The notes under the pieces were generated by a model that saw nothing but the letters and a program-made list of their open reading frames with translations, was not told the origin of the DNA and did no database searches. A stretch of DNA of 64,000 bases from Norana najaformis (taxonomy: Eukaryota; Annelida; Clitellata; Crassiclitellata; Hormogastridae), in contig OZ029927.1 of the NCBI GenBank assembly GCA_964023275.1, positions 10,351,720 to 10,415,719 on the forward strand. Direction: 5' to 3'. Positions 1 through 28,800 of the stretch are shown in pieces (the stretch's first letter is position 1; each line of letters starts with the position of its first letter). Both the position numbers and the translations under genes were made by a program.

Positions 1-1110
1 TATATTTCCAGGTATAGGCCTAAAGGAATATTTATGTATATCCTGTATATATAGTAGATATATAACGTGTACCGTTTTGCGAACAGTTATATACAGTTCT
101 TCGCATACACGCGCCAAAGCAATATAATATTGGGAAATCTATAATTAAGTCTATATTTACTAGTAACACACATATTCGCGGCTCGTATATATACCTTCCC
201 TGCCTATACAAACACATATACATTTCAGTGGGAGTCGAGAAGTATACCCAGAGGAGTTTAGGTGTGGAAGGCGTTTGTATACTCTACATTCAGACCAAAC
301 CGTCGACACTTTGAAGGCTGCTTATGTCAATTCGAGTTGAGTTTAGCAGACTAACAGTTCTGTCTTTCCTTCCTTCCTTTTTTCCTTTTTTCCTTCTTTC
401 CAGACTTCTGTCTTTAGGCCGGATGTACAGTTTCGCGCAATAGGCGATTGTGCAGCGTTCCAAATTGCAGCTGAGGAGTTCTTTCTGATGTAACATGAAC
501 AGCGCGATCAACCCTGTTCGCGTAAATTACCCAGGATTCGTTGTTCTTAATCGAACCGGAAGAGGCGAGCATCGGTGTAGCGGAAGTCGACTGTTGTTGA
601 GCTAAATAACACCGTGAGAAGAAGGGAGGAAAACGCGAAAGGGAGAGAAAAATGATATAGGTGTCTGCGTGGAGCGTGGATTCCTGGAGACGTCTCACTC
701 TTCCCTTTGAACTCGTGCGCGTGTTTACGCATGCAAACGGCTGGAGGATATCTCAAATCGAGGAAACAAATGAGTGGATTTTGATAGTTTTTCTTGATTT
801 ACGATTCTCAGATCCGGCAGGACTGAAGTCCGAGAAATCAGAGTCGTCCGCCAGCTGAACACACAGTAGCAGTCGACCTACACATTGTAATCACACGCGA
901 CTACACGCATAATTGAAGCCATCTGTATATATTCTGTCGACACGTGATCATAAAGGCACGATCTACGTTTCAATTCTGCACGCACGTGCAAGGAATTGTT
1001 CGCAAATCAAGGAGGAATATCATCGACAGCATAACCCCACGGTCTGTTAATAATTGATTTGAGCAAATGACCGGTACTGAATGCATTGTTGCCGCTTTTC
1101 AAAACCTAAG

Positions 1111-1250
1111 ACTGACTCTTGGATCTTGACCTGGAACCGAACCCTTCGTGCCTATCGATTTTGTTTTGACTGAGCTCCTGTGAATAACTGGTTCCCGCGA
1201 CTTAGCTTCCGTTGGGCGCTGTAGAAATCTCGAGCTTACTATTATGATTA
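1111..1250 (+). mobile_element. short interspersed repeat, family A, copy 1
   Basis: About 140 bp beginning near GGATCTTGACCTGGAACCGA and ending GCGCTGTAGAAATCTCGAG with a GATTAC-type tail. The same unit occurs at about 18765-18908 (-), 48590-48735 (+), 60498-60600 (-) and 61903-62041 (+). Confidence 0.65.
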
Positions 1251-1605
1251 CCTATTACACCGCTTTGCAATTATGATAAAGGTCGAAAGCTGCTCTAATA
1301 AAAGACCTTAATCTGCTGACGTTGTACAGCAATAAACCTTTTTTCAATCTTATCGATCTTATACAGTTTATCGAAATTTTCTTAAATCGAACTGGTGCGG
1401 TCGGCCTATACCTTCAAAATTCGTTCCTCTCGGCCGCAAATCGAATCGATCTGTTCCAAACCGTGCACGAAGCCGTGCATTTTTAAAAGTCGTCTCACTG
1501 TCCGACCATCACGCCACCGACAGATTTGCGGCTGAGGTCCATCGGTCCGTCTTTCGCGATTACTTTCTGCCCAGCAGGGAGGAGACCAATTTCCCTTTCG
1601 TCAGG

Positions 1606-17233
<15,628 letters not shown>

Positions 17234-17754
17234 AGTCGAGTTCATCCACGTAAGTCTGAAATCGAACAGTCTTTTCGTACCCCTCCCAAAGTGCATGGAG
17301 TTCATTTCCAAGTTCCGTCTGTGTTCACATGTGGGGCGCTAAATATGACAAAGGGATACATTTTCCCTCTAAATATCAACTAATCTATTGAATTTCATTC
17401 TTGGGTAATCTCACCCATCCTGTCATTATTGCTCTCTTTCTTGATCCTCTGGGTAGGGACTATTTCTTTTTTGTTCATTGTCGTTCATTTATAATTTCAG
17501 TCATGTTGTGTGTCAAATTCACCGGAGACTAAGAGATGAGGAACTACGTCGTCCTGTAAATGTGCCGTCATTGTCCGACTAAAGCTTACAAGAATCAACC
17601 ACAAATCGTACCCTACAAAAAACCACATCCGTACATCTATTTGTAAACTGCAGTTGGACTTGCGCCTGCCAAATGTGTGTGTCAGTGATGTTAACTAACT
17701 AGTAACTATTACTATTTAATCACTATCATCACCATACCAGTTTGGCTGTCACCC

Positions 17755-18200
17755 ACTCAGTTTCATCACTTGAGTTATGGCAATTATTACCCGTCAGTTT
17801 AATCACTTGACCTACAGTGTATATAGCTGTCACCTGAACCTGAGGCACAAGACAAGTTTTATCACTTGAACTATATGGCTAATTGTCACCTGTCAGTTTT
17901 ATCACTTGATCTATGTGGCTAATTGTCACTTGTAAGTTTCATCACTTTATCTATGTGGCTAATTGTCATCTCTCAGCTTCATCACTTGATCCATGTGGCT
18001 GACTGTCACCTGTCAATTTTATCACTTGATCTACGTAGCCAATTGTCACCTGTCAATTTTATCACTTGATCTATGTGGCTAATTGTCACCTGTCAATTTT
18101 ATCACTTGACCTATATGGCTAATTGTCACCTGTCAGTTTTATCACTAGACTTACATTGCCAATTGTAAGTCAACTGATAAACCGTCACCTCACCCTTTTA
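17755..18200 (+). repeat. 40-bp minisatellite
   Basis: About 11 degenerate copies of a 40-bp unit (ATCACTTGATCTATGTGGCT + AATTGTCACCTGTCAATTTT), about 520 bp after the KChIP stop. The 152-codon frame starting at 18123 runs out of this array and is not supported as a gene. Confidence 0.85.
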
Positions 18201-18764
18201 TCACTAATGTACATTTCATACCATCAGAGCAAAAGATCAGTGCTAGTTATGTTTTGTTGTGAAGTCTGGTCTGCAGGTTCTGTAAAAAATTCTCTCCATA
18301 GGACGATGACTGCGTTTTGTGATTGTGGGGGGGCTGCACTGCCCCAACCATTTGCACAAAACATATGTGATTATTTTTGTTCATGTACTGCAAAGAAAAA
18401 ATCTCACAAATGCTTTGTGACTCGTGGTCTCTGTTACTTATATGATTTGGTCATTTGCATAATAATTGGAGCACACCACTTCAAATTAGGGCATCAACGG
18501 ATATGTTTAATTACGTTTTTGTTTACAGGGCATCATAACAAAATTGAAAATAAACATACTCAGACAGCTAAACTCACATAAAGACTTATGGTTTGATAGC
18601 CAGTACAAAAAAAACTACATATATGCAAAACACTCAGTTTGACACATTTTATGCCTACTTGCCTTCTGAGTGCATTTCTAGCAAATTAACTTTTCCAACT
18701 TTGAGAGTTTGCTCAAGCAAGGTCACATATTACAACAATTTAAGTAAATTTAAGAAGCTATTGT

Positions 18765-18908
18765 AATTATAATTGCAATCCCAAGATTTCTACAGCGCCC
18801 AACAAAAGCCATGTCATGGGGACCTGCTTATTCACAGGCGCTCAGTCAAAAAAAATTGACAGGGAAAAAGGGTTTGGTTCCAGGTCAAGATCCAAAGTCA
18901 GGCAGAGA
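18765..18908 (-). mobile_element. interspersed repeat, family A, copy 2
   Basis: Reverse-strand copy containing TTTCTACAGCGCCCAAC and GGTTCCAGGTCAAGATCC. It lies between KChIP and SFR1. Confidence 0.65.
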
Positions 18909-19349
18909 GACACGTAGCAGCTACTGTGGGTGATGTTTGGGATTGGAGTGGAGAGATAACAGGAAGGAGAGTCAGTATAGGATCTGTGAAAGAGAAATGT
19001 TTTCAGTTTCGAGTGAAAGGCCAATGCAGAAATTGCTATCAGAAAAAGGTATCATCACAGATCTTTTGACAAAGTGAAACACAAACACCAAGAACTCATT
19101 CTGACACATTTTGTGCCGACTTGCCTTTTGCTTTTCTTGTGAATTAACTTTTCCGACTTTGTGAGGTCAAGCAAGGTCACATATTACAACAATTTAAGTA
19201 TATTTATGAAGCTAACATCACAGATCTTTTGTTAAAGAGAAACATAGACACCAACTTATCAAACTACATCTCAAATGATCAGGTAAAGTACTCTGCTTCA
19301 AACATCCTATCAAACTGTTTCGTCAATGCATGAACGGCACTTACAGAAA

Positions 19350-19529
19350 TCATGAAAAAGAGTCGTCTTCTGTATTGTAACCAACTTTTTCAAAGTCAAT
19401 CTGTAGGTGACGCAAGAGATCGATCATCGAAGGTCGCGGTTCATCGATCAGCTGCCAGAGATCTTGAACAGCTACTTGACAAACCTGGTGCCACTTTGCG
19501 GTCAGTTGCTGCAGCTGATTCAAGTCATT
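19350..19529 (-). CDS. SFR1: SFR1 exon 3 (C-terminus)
   Basis: The acceptor GATATTTACACAG is followed by NDLNQLQQLTAKWHQVCQ and then LLRHLQIDFEKVGYNTEDD and a TGA stop. It matches the SFR1 C-terminal domain (human ends ...LIDHYGLDDKLLHYNRSEEEF). Confidence 0.88.
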   Translation of the reverse strand, partial: NDLNQLQQLTAKWHQVCQVAVQDLWQLIDEPRPSMIDLLRHLQIDFEKVGYNTEDDSFS

Positions 19530-21235
19530 CTGTGTAAATATCAATCCAATTTTACGGTACGATTAGGGAAAGATTAAGTACCACTGTCTATGAAAATTTT
19601 TTAAAGGGCCCAAAAAAAGCTGATAGAAGAGAGAGAAATTCAATTGTTGCTATAATTATTATTAAAACAAAGTTTAATTTAAACATCAAAGCAACAATCA
19701 CATCCAAAATCAATGTAAACATTACTTTCAGTTGTGGTATTTGGGTTTATTTCATTTTCCACAAATATTAAAATCTTGGCCAAATTTTAGACAAGCACAT
19801 TCATCCAGTTCTTCCTTGACAGACAGCAGACAATTTCTTTATTGCTTCTAGTATTTGTCAGATATGAGAAAACTTGTTTTCGAAGAGGTACGAAGTTGAA
19901 AACTAGACTAACGTGTTCACTGCTTTTGACGAGACCACAGGACTTTTCTTTCACAATTTCTTGTGGAAGCCTCGACAACAGTCTATGGAACTCTAGGATT
20001 CCATGGAACCCCGGCTGGAAACACTGACTCATTTACTCACTCAATTACCGGTACTGAATTAACTTAAGCAATCAAATCAAACATCAAAAATATCCAAAAC
20101 CCAGCAGGTAATGCACTCAGGAAATGCTTCTTCATACATTACAATACCAGCGGTTATCAATGCTTATACTATCTTCACAAAACATGCACACTTGAACCTA
20201 TTCCAACCAAGCAGCCACCAAACTACATGAAGAATCTGAAATTTAGGCAGCATCTAAAATTTATAAGCTTCAATTAACGTCTTACTTTCGCTCGGTACAT
20301 TTTCACCATGTTCAGTTTCCTGAGTGTTTCTTCTTTTTGTGCTATTCTCTCCACCAGCTCCACTTTGGCCTGCTTCAGATGATCAAGTGACGACAGAGGG
20401 GAGTCCAAAACATCTGGTCCCCTGCTTTTAAACAACTTTTGGTTTGGAGTGGAAATGACAGAAGGAGATCCAGTTTTATGGTTTTGTTTTGCTAGATTCG
20501 TAATATCAGAATTCTCTGTAGGCCAAGGACGCTTTCTCGTGTTCAGCTTTAGGACATCGGTCTCATCTTGAACCAACAAGTCACTTGTAAACAATTCATC
20601 AGACTGCATTGGCAACTCCTTCACTGATTCACATTTACGAGATTCATCCGTGGTTTGCTCAATGAACAACAGCCTAGAATCACGGTCAAGTAGAGGGTAG
20701 TTCTCATTTTTGCATTGGCCTAATTGTGGAGAAACATTTGTACTGGGACTTGTAAATGTGGCACTTCTACCCAGGGTGCTTTGTGGTGAAGTGAAGTAGC
20801 GGCTTGATCGTTTCAGGCGTTCCCGCAAAGTGGAACTCATCTGCGAAAACAAAATATTAAAAGTGACTCTTATTCTGTAACCTATAAACCTTTTTACAAC
20901 AAAAACAATAATAAAATAAATAATAAAATAATTACATTTCACATTCTGTATAGATATATACACAAGCCAAGCAAACGGTACACGATGCACAGTATCTGCC
21001 ATGCAATGGAAACTACTGATTAACCTAATATACCAACAAAGAAGAAGTATTGTGTTCTTCCCAGTCTTTGAACCAACATGAGGTCAGCATGAGGTCAGCC
21101 ACAGCTGTGCTACATCGTTGTAATAAAATAAAATGTTACCTGTTTTCTGGACGAGACTGGTGTATTTCCAGCACAAGACGCCTGCAAATTACTCTCGTCT
21201 TCTGCGTTGTTCATTCTGTTCGTTAATCTAAACAT
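19350..21235 (-). CDS. SFR1: Swi5-dependent recombination repair protein 1 homologue (SFR1/MEI5)
   Basis: Nuclear partner of SWI5; the complex stabilises RAD51 filaments and stimulates strand exchange in homologous recombination. Join on the minus strand: 21235-21140, 20840-20286, 19529-19350, all phase 0, giving 276 aa (269 aa if the second in-frame ATG at 21214 is used); human SFR1 is 245 aa. Recognition comes from MSSTLRERLKRSSR near the N-terminus (human MSATLRERLRK), the coiled coil ending LRKLNMVKMYRAK (human LRRLKLVKMYRSK), and the last exon NDLNQLQQLTAKWHQ (human NDLSQLQLLIKKWRS). The middle is low-complexity, Ser/Thr-rich and poorly conserved, as is usual for the family. An in-frame TAA lies upstream of the first ATG. 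Confidence 0.88.
20286..20840 (-). CDS. SFR1: SFR1 exon 2
   Basis: A 555-nt phase-0 exon with acceptor TTTTGTTTTCGCAG and donor GTAAGA. It begins MSSTLRERLKRSSRYFTSPQ and carries a Ser/Thr-rich linker, then the coiled-coil DHLKQAKVELVERIAQKEET up to MVKMYRAK. Confidence 0.88.
21140..21235 (-). CDS. SFR1: SFR1 exon 1
   Basis: Two in-frame ATGs (21235 and 21214) follow an in-frame stop. From the second it reads MNNAEDESNLQASCAGNTPV and then SSRKQ. The donor is GTAACA. An acidic, disordered N-terminus before MSSTLRERL matches the human arrangement. Confidence 0.72.
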
Positions 21236-21292
21236 GATCACAGAACATCGCCATTATCAATCTTAAATGTCGTCGTAGTCACATCAGAATCA

Positions 21293-21493
21293 TCATCGTC
21301 GACAAAACCTCGTCATCACAACAACTGCAGTCAATACTGACTGTGTATTCACTCTCTGAGTGCTGACCGGTTCTAACAGATCGAGGGCCCGTGAATAAAC
21401 CAGCTCCAGTAAATGGCATTGCAAGGTCGAAACACCGTTGTATTCATAGACCAGCTGGCCACAAGACTGGCAACCGAACTTCGCTCTTCTCAT
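21293..21493 (-). other. unassigned small ORF upstream of SFR1
   Basis: An ATG-started frame (MRRAKFGCQSCGQLVYEYNG, then LLELVYSRALDLLEP) about 60 bp to 260 bp upstream of the SFR1 start on the same strand. It has a CxxC pair and does not look like simple repeat. It could be an upstream ORF in the SFR1 5' leader or the first exon of another transcript. I do not recognise it. Confidence 0.2.
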
Positions 21494-21904
21494 GTTATCA
21501 CCGGACAACCCCTATGATTTGACGCAGCGCTCATCAATAACCTGCTGTCCTACGCTTAGCTTTTTGAGTAGTGAGATTACGATTACGATTAATAAATCAG
21601 AACATAAAACGTCGTAATAAGTTGAAGCGTACTCTAAAAAGAACTCTCCAGCGATGAACTGAGACTAAACAATAAACCGCGTAGGTAATTTTGTTCGGAT
21701 CAAAGCTTGCTTAATAATTACAATAAAAGGGACTTCAAAGGAAATGATTACTTTAAAAAAATAAACAAAATCCCTTACCAGGTTTCAATATCCCACTCCT
21801 GTTACTATAGCTTAAGCCAAACCGCTAAAATAACTCACGCAACGAATCGCCAAGAAAAGTAAGTAAGTAGGACAGCCTTATTTATTAGTTGCTAAAAGGG
21901 GATC

Positions 21905-22022
21905 TTAAATGGCGTGGCACCCCTTCATACGGACAGCGGTGGTGAAGGAGCTCACCCGATAAATTCACTGAAAAATGAACAGGATCGAGGCCATACGATC
22001 ACTATAGAAAAACATTTATTTA
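21905..22022 (+). mobile_element. interspersed repeat, family D, copy 3
   Basis: Contains AAATGGCGTGGCACCCCTTC and GGATCGAGGCCATACGATCA. Upstream of SFR1 on the opposite strand. Confidence 0.6.
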
Positions 22023-22254
22023 TTGTAATCATGACATTCCAAATTGGCAATTCCAAACACAATCTGCCACGGCCTTTTTGCCTCTCTACCTGCCTAAATT
22101 CTGGATTTGAATTAGTAACCAATCTGACTCATCTACGTTTTTGGTTAAACACCTGCACATGAGTTGAAGTGGTGGAACTCCATGACTTAGGTTTCAAGTC
22201 TGGAAGAAATGCCGAGTTTACGCATACTTACTCAGTTACTTCATTATGACTCAG

Positions 22255-22735
22255 CAGAAATAGGGGTCGTCCATAAAACTTGGGACCCTTCCTCCCCTTG
22301 TCCGCTTTTGCCTTTACCCTCCCCATACCCATAGCAAAGAAATGTCCTGCACCTCGCGTATGGGGTCGTCCATTAAGGTCTTCCGCAAAAATTGGCATTA
22401 CCCTCCTATTTGCAGATGTCCGCACCCCAGCTGAGTATTAAACCCTACATTAGGCTGTCCTATTGATATTGCAGGTTTATTGGTGCTATGGGGTTGGGTA
22501 CCTTGACACTACCTCATCTAACAAGCAAAGGGACTCTAATTAGATCCAGCATGATATAGACTGCTGTTCAACTAAAGTTGATTTTTCGGCACAGGCTGTA
22601 TTGAAACAACCACATGTACCAAACTGAGATGCGGACGCCCGCATTGGTCAAAAGCACCATCCACTTGTCCACATTTAAGTGACCCCTCAATTCCCCTCTT
22701 TGCAAAAGTCCGTTTTTGAAAACGACTCCTATGTT
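22255..22735. repeat. degenerate dispersed repeat pieces
   Basis: GTCCGC/GCGGAC-containing segments (GGTCGTCCATAAAAC, GGTCGTCCATTAAGG, GATGCGGACGCCCGCATT, AAAGTCCGTTTTTG) recur in both orientations across about 480 bp. This looks like an old inserted element; class unknown. Confidence 0.3.
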
Positions 22736-22740
22736 GTTTA

Positions 22741-24996
22741 TCTGATAAGTAAGAAAGTCATTGTGGTTTACTTTCTTTTATTTAAAAACGCCTTCAGCAT
22801 TATTAAAATAAAACTCCAAATCTCAATCGTGTTTGAAAACATGAGAAGTTAACAGAATGCTACCCCAAAATACAACACACACAAAACCCTTTCAGCTGTG
22901 GGCAACAGCAGACAAGTAAAACATTTAAATAATGAAAATACACAAGATTATAACAAAAGAACTTAAGCAATATCAAGATAAATAGTTACTGTTACTAATA
23001 TTAGTAACTATGGTATTATGGCAGTAAAACCAGTCACTACAGTATGCCTACCAGATACCAAAGCAGCAGTTTTGGTATCTGGCAGGCATACATAAGCAAG
23101 GGTCTTTTCAGCCTGGGTCAAAGTACAAATTGTGCCCCTTGCCAAGTTAAATCCCAAATTCTATTATTGGTAATACCTTACACTGTACCCTTGTTCATGT
23201 CTGCCCCACAGGTATTTGCCCCAATACCTTCACTATGCCACTTCACTAAAGGCTCAACTGGAATATCGTCAAGATCTACTCAGAACATTATTTCAGGACA
23301 TCTAAAATTCTAAAATAAACCATGAATATGCCTCGCATACCTTTCTTCAACATTTCAAGTCTTTTCTATTAACATCAGATCTGAGACATGCTTCGATTAC
23401 TAACAATTCAATGATGCCACCACAATCATGATCGAGATCACTATAATCATTTCTTAAGGTGGAGCGAGCAGACTGGAGCTTTTGGGTGTGGTCAATTTCT
23501 AGAAACCCGAGCAGCAAGTCCCCAACATAAAACTGCCCAGTGCCATCAAATAGAGGCCTTGACAATCAATAGACAGCTGCACTTCACAAATATACGAAAT
23601 AAACGTGCCACACAAACGATTCTAATTCTTGGCTGAAATACAAGTTCCATAAGGTACCTGGGCAATCCTTCCCCATGTCAGGAGTCAAACCCAAACCATC
23701 ATCATCATCTATGACATGCTCCTCTCTGAAGCGTTGCTGTTTCCAGTAAGTGCAACCAGCCGTCTCTATTCTAGGTTCATCGCCAGGCTGGATTCATCCA
23801 AAAGTTCAGGAGGCACAGGTCAGCTTCCACTTTTCTTGTCCATGTGTGGCGAGGGCATCTGACAGGTTTCTTCCAACCTCTCAGAGGGCCAGAAATCATT
23901 GCTTCCAAGGCTCTGGCATGGTCCTGGTCACCTTCGAGGTGCGTATGATGTGTGTAAATCCTTCCCCATGGACTGGATTCAAACCCAATACATCTGTTAA
24001 AACTAATTGCATAATGTCTAGACAAACAAGATAAATCAGTTTAAATGAAGTAGAGATGCCAATATCCGAATATTTACAAACTTTGTGCCGTCTCTGAACT
24101 ACCGCAAATATTTGTCGCATAACGTAGGCGCACATTTCTATAACTTATCATGTCAAAACTGTAAGCGCACTTTACAAAGTACAGTAGTTGTGCTACTGTA
24201 AACTAATCTTTCAAAGAAAATACCAAAGCTTGGTATGCATCATAGCAAAAAAATAAACTTGTACAGTAAATTCGGCATCTCTTCAGCGTCCAAAAACCCA
24301 AGCAAACAAATCCATCCTATGCATGGGTGACCAGCACCAAAATTGTACACCACGAACGCTTGCAGCCTTGACGCAAGATCAATAACACACGTCAGAGGAC
24401 TACTAATTGGTTTCCATCGGGATATCATGTTTCATTTTACTAATACGTATGTATCAAACGCATAAATGACCATCAGGAAATAATTTTGCTGGGAATGTTA
24501 AGTTACTTAAACACAACATACAAAGTTTTGTACACAAGTAAAAAACTCAGAAATACTCATCAAAATGTGGTTTCACACTCACAGAATGCTCAGACTTGGC
24601 AGGAATGAGGAACACGATGTCAACTTTGTAGGCATAAATAATCACTAGTGCAAAGTTTAAAAACCAAACTTTTACCAAGACAATACCTTCGAATATAAAC
24701 GTCCTCTTAAACTTCACAAGCATCCTTTGAAAAAACTAAGCAGTATAAAAACTACAAAGCCCAACTCTCAAAATCCCATCGTGCATTTACATAGACAGTT
24801 CAACTACAGTTCTCCTCAGGCACTCAATAAACCCATAACACATCATTTTTCTACAAATTACTTTATACGCATTCTTCTCATTTCAGCACTATTTACGGTA
24901 CATGTTTAACATTTACAGACACAGCATTTTTATGCTTTCAATCAGAATTCACTCTCCAAAATAAAAATATTAATAGAAATACTATTTTATAAATTA
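22741..24996. other. SFR1-TMEM165 intergenic region, no gene seen
   Basis: AT-rich with no recognised exon. Short frames here have no family resemblance. It includes a near-perfect 50-nt hairpin at 23042-23091 and an old dispersed repeat around 23640-24030 (CCTTCCCCATG occurs twice, next to GGATTCAAACCC-like sequence). Confidence 0.4.
23042..23091. repeat. short near-perfect hairpin
   Basis: Arms 23042-23062 and 23071-23091 are complementary over 21 bp with one mismatch (CCTACCAGATACC / GGTATCTGGCAGG) around an 8-nt loop. Confidence 0.8.
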
Positions 24997-25002
24997 TTTA
25001 TT
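24997..25002 (-). terminator. possible TMEM165 polyadenylation signal
   Basis: AATAAA on the minus strand about 790 bp downstream of the TMEM165 stop codon. The position suits a 3' UTR end, but the surrounding sequence is AT-rich, so chance is possible. Confidence 0.3.
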
Positions 25003-25792
25003 ATCTTGCTACAGGCTTACGAGATCTCAGTAACAGATATGAATCACAGACAAATACGAGAATACCCTTTCAACACAGCCTCTGGAAGCCATACCCGAGT
25101 CCTGAATTACAACAGAACTTGTTATAAAGCAGTAAACATTTGTTAAACAGGTCTGAAAAGACCAATAAAATACAGCTCCATGGCCCAAATGCTATGATAT
25201 AAAGGGTGTGGGTACATTTAAATCACAAAACAACATAGGCAACATACAAGGGAATAACATACAACAGAGACACAGATCTCAAAACATTCAGGCTTCATCC
25301 CGCTCCACGTTTTCTTTTATCCAATCCCTCTTAATCGTCCAAATTTTGTTGGCGTTTCAGAACTCTCACAGTAGCCAAGTGCAATCTAGACCAGGCAAAT
25401 GTGTTCCCATGCTAACATACACATGTTTGTTCGATTGGGTAACAAATAGAAGCTCTTAAAAGGCACGATCTGTGTTTGAAAGCTCTCAGCTGAAGTGCAC
25501 ACTTGGTAACAGCAACTCTACAAAGGACAAGTTTTCCTTAGGGGTTGCACAGCCCAATAATTTTCAAAGTCACAAGATGCACTACGACTTGAAGCACTGA
25601 AATGACATGGAAAGACAACTACATCTCCAGAAAGCTTGCAAAAGACTGGCAGAGTTATAACATTCAGCTAAGACGTGTAATTTGTCCTGGTTTTGTCAAT
25701 GAGAAAAGCACTACAAATAAAATAATCACAACAAAATGTGGTGGAATGTTGAGCTGATGACAGTGTAAAGGCAAACGTTGTGAATTCTGCAA

Positions 25793-25863
25793 TTAGTGAT
25801 CGCTGTCGATGAAGAAGACAGACACGGCAAAGATTAAGAAAATGACGCCACCAACGATATGAA
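25793..25863 (-). CDS. TMEM165: TMEM165 exon 7 (C-terminus and stop)
   Basis: Acceptor CTGTTTCAG, then HIVGGVIFLIFAVSVFFIDS and DH-stop (TAA at 25795-25793). This is the last transmembrane helix with a very short tail, as in the human protein. Confidence 0.94.
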
Positions 25864-28800
25864 CTGAAACAGAAATCAACAGATGTCGTCATCAGTTAAC
25901 TACCCGTATACCACCACCTTCTGATCTTCATTTCTAATAACTTCTATAGTGCTGTTATCACAATGCTCAAGGCATCAGTTGATGGTCACTTCAAGTCAAA
26001 ATCGCAATCAAAATCATGATCCATAGGAGAAGATGGGTTGAATTCAGATAATTCACAGAAACAGAAGCTAGGCTACCAATTTCCAGTACTCTGATGGTCA
26101 TCAACATCATAAATTATGCAAGAAAACAATCATCAATCTCCGATCTTTACTGGCATCACCACCATCATCATTAAGATAATCAAAACATTTGCCCACATTG
26201 GTAAAGTCCTTACAGATGATTACAGCTATCAAACTGAAGCAAAGGGCAGAAGCTGTGACATACCTGTTCTCATGGAGATTTTCTGAGCAACAAACCGGCC
26301 TCCAATGACAGCAAGCCCAGTGCACAGGGCATGTCCTAGCGTTCCACCAATTATCACACCAATTACCTCCTTTAAATCACAATAAACAATTCAGATCTGT
26401 TTCATTTTTAATAATCAGCAGCTTCTTTAGCACCAGTGTCTAATGCACAAGGCACCAACCGATGGTGCACCACAACCAAGCCATGATCAGGTCAAAAGCC
26501 AAGTCAGTCAGCCGAGACAAACCCTTAAGACAAGCCCCCACAATCAGTCCACTGGAGTTGAGTGTTATTTCTGCATTTATTAAGCGCCACTGTCTAATGA
26601 CTTAGCATCAATCGATGGCACTGAGCAATTGTGAGTTAAGGACTTGCTTGAGATCCTTACACAGTAAATGTCTCAGGAAGGAGGCTTGAACTCGTATTCT
26701 CCACATTTTATTGAGTGTCAAGTCAGAACATCACAACGAAGACAATTATTAGAAACAGAGATTCAGAGATTGTCACCAACAGAAATAATTAACCTACTCT
26801 GAAACTAAACAAAGATGATGGTGACAAGGATACGAAGATGCAGAATTGATGCTGGTGATGAAGATTATTAAAAAAAAGCAGATAAATTTTTCAATAAAAA
26901 TATAGAACCAAAACTGTAAAAAATAATGTAACAAAGAATTCAAACTTTTAAATAAAAGACAACAATACACTTATTGAAATACAAACATAAACAAGTTCAG
27001 AGTAAATGATGACTGAATCCCGCTCACATCTCGGGCAGCCAGAATGATGGTACTGATCTGAGAACGATCGCCCCATTCTGCGAGGAATGTCAGCGCAAAC
27101 GCCTGAATGAAGATCCTTGAGAAGAAAGAGTACAAGAATCGACGGTTGGGAGTACGGATGATACCGACCTCCACATCTTCCGCAACACTCATCTTCTGCA
27201 GCTGAAACACAAACATCCCAAACGCCATCAATTCTGTTGAAGACTTTCTAATGAGTACAATGTAATGGAGCCAAAATTCTTATGGCATCTTGTAAGAGGC
27301 TATCACAGGGGGAGTAAGATGTGATGGGTCTGTAATCCAGCAATTGCAAGTTCAAGCCAGCTGAGTGGATTCCATGTAATGAACCTGGAAAAATTGTTCA
27401 TGCACACTTGTTGCAACCCACAGGTACAGATTTACTAAGTGCAATAAATAAATGAACAGTTCCAAGTTTAGTTCATCAGTAGAATTCAGAAACGGTCTTG
27501 CTGGAAGCCATCCAGAGTAACCTGCAGTCTCGGTTCATAGAATCATCTGAGTCTCCATTCATAGAATCATCTCTCAGTTCATAGAATCATCTGAGTCCCA
27601 GTTTATAGAATCATCTCAGTCTCAGTTCCTAGAATCATCTCAGTCTTGCAGATCATTCAGAGTACCATACGCACCATTATCATCAAGAACACCTTTTGGA
27701 GTCATTACTGTTGTCAGTACTCACCTCTTCCTCTTCTTTCTTTCGCAGCTCTGTCTGCACTTCCTCATACTCCTCGAGTCCTTCGTTATCATTCATGCCA
27801 TATGCTGTTACCAGACAACAACAACAGGACAACACAATGTGACAACAAACCATATGACAACAAACAACATGGCACAGTCTTAAATCCATTGGGGAACCCA
27901 TAATGAACCATTGTGACATTCTTAATAGGTGTTATTCACATAGCTAGAGCAGTTTGTATTCAAGTAAGTAAATAAGTAAGTAAGTAAGACATTTGTTAAC
28001 AAGTCAGCTGAGCGAGGAATCAAACAATCAGACACCTACATTCTGACCTCAAACACAGCGGTGAAACTCTCACTTTTCACCGGAAAATCAACATCAACTA
28101 TTGTCTATTGAAATACACCTAAAGAAATCCTTCATTAAAAAAATAAATTTCAAACCTTCCTTCAGCATCTTGAGCCCAAATAGTGCAAACAAGCCTGATG
28201 AAACATAATGTGTAAACCAGTGTGGAATGACAGTGGTTGCATATCCAAGAAGTGCTGAAACATACAAACAGCATAACAATGTGAAACTTAGACAAATTCT
28301 AATATAACACTCAAAATGTACAAGCCACTTTAAAAACTTAAAGTAACAACTGCAATGTAAAGGGTTACTGATTAACAATAATTTGCCACAACCAACACTT
28401 ACTTAAGCCAAATGCACAAAACACTGATGAGCTAGTCACCTACAAGTAAGTTGTTAATTTACAATTTCTAATATAGAAAGTAAAAAAGAAAAGTACTTAT
28501 CCCATATCCCATAAGGGAGACATAGGGGAGGCACTCATCTTTCTTGGCCCTTGACCCAGGGGGACGAATCCCAAGGTCCTTGACATGGGGCCAGTGAATC
28601 GCAGAACTTGCCGTTTACTTCCCGGCTTAAACAGTACCAAATTATACTGATTCGTGACAGAGGAACGGTGTGCGCAAACAACTTGCCCAGGGACATTACA
28701 CGAAGTCAAACCTGCAACTGTATGATCACTGACCAAACTCGTTACCAATAGATCACCGGGCCACACTCTCTCTAATATAGAAAGTAATTAAAAAATTGAA

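Noticed and set aside
18123..18581. 152-codon plus-strand frame after KChIP.
   Set aside because: Starts from TTG inside the 40-bp minisatellite and shows no recognisable domain.
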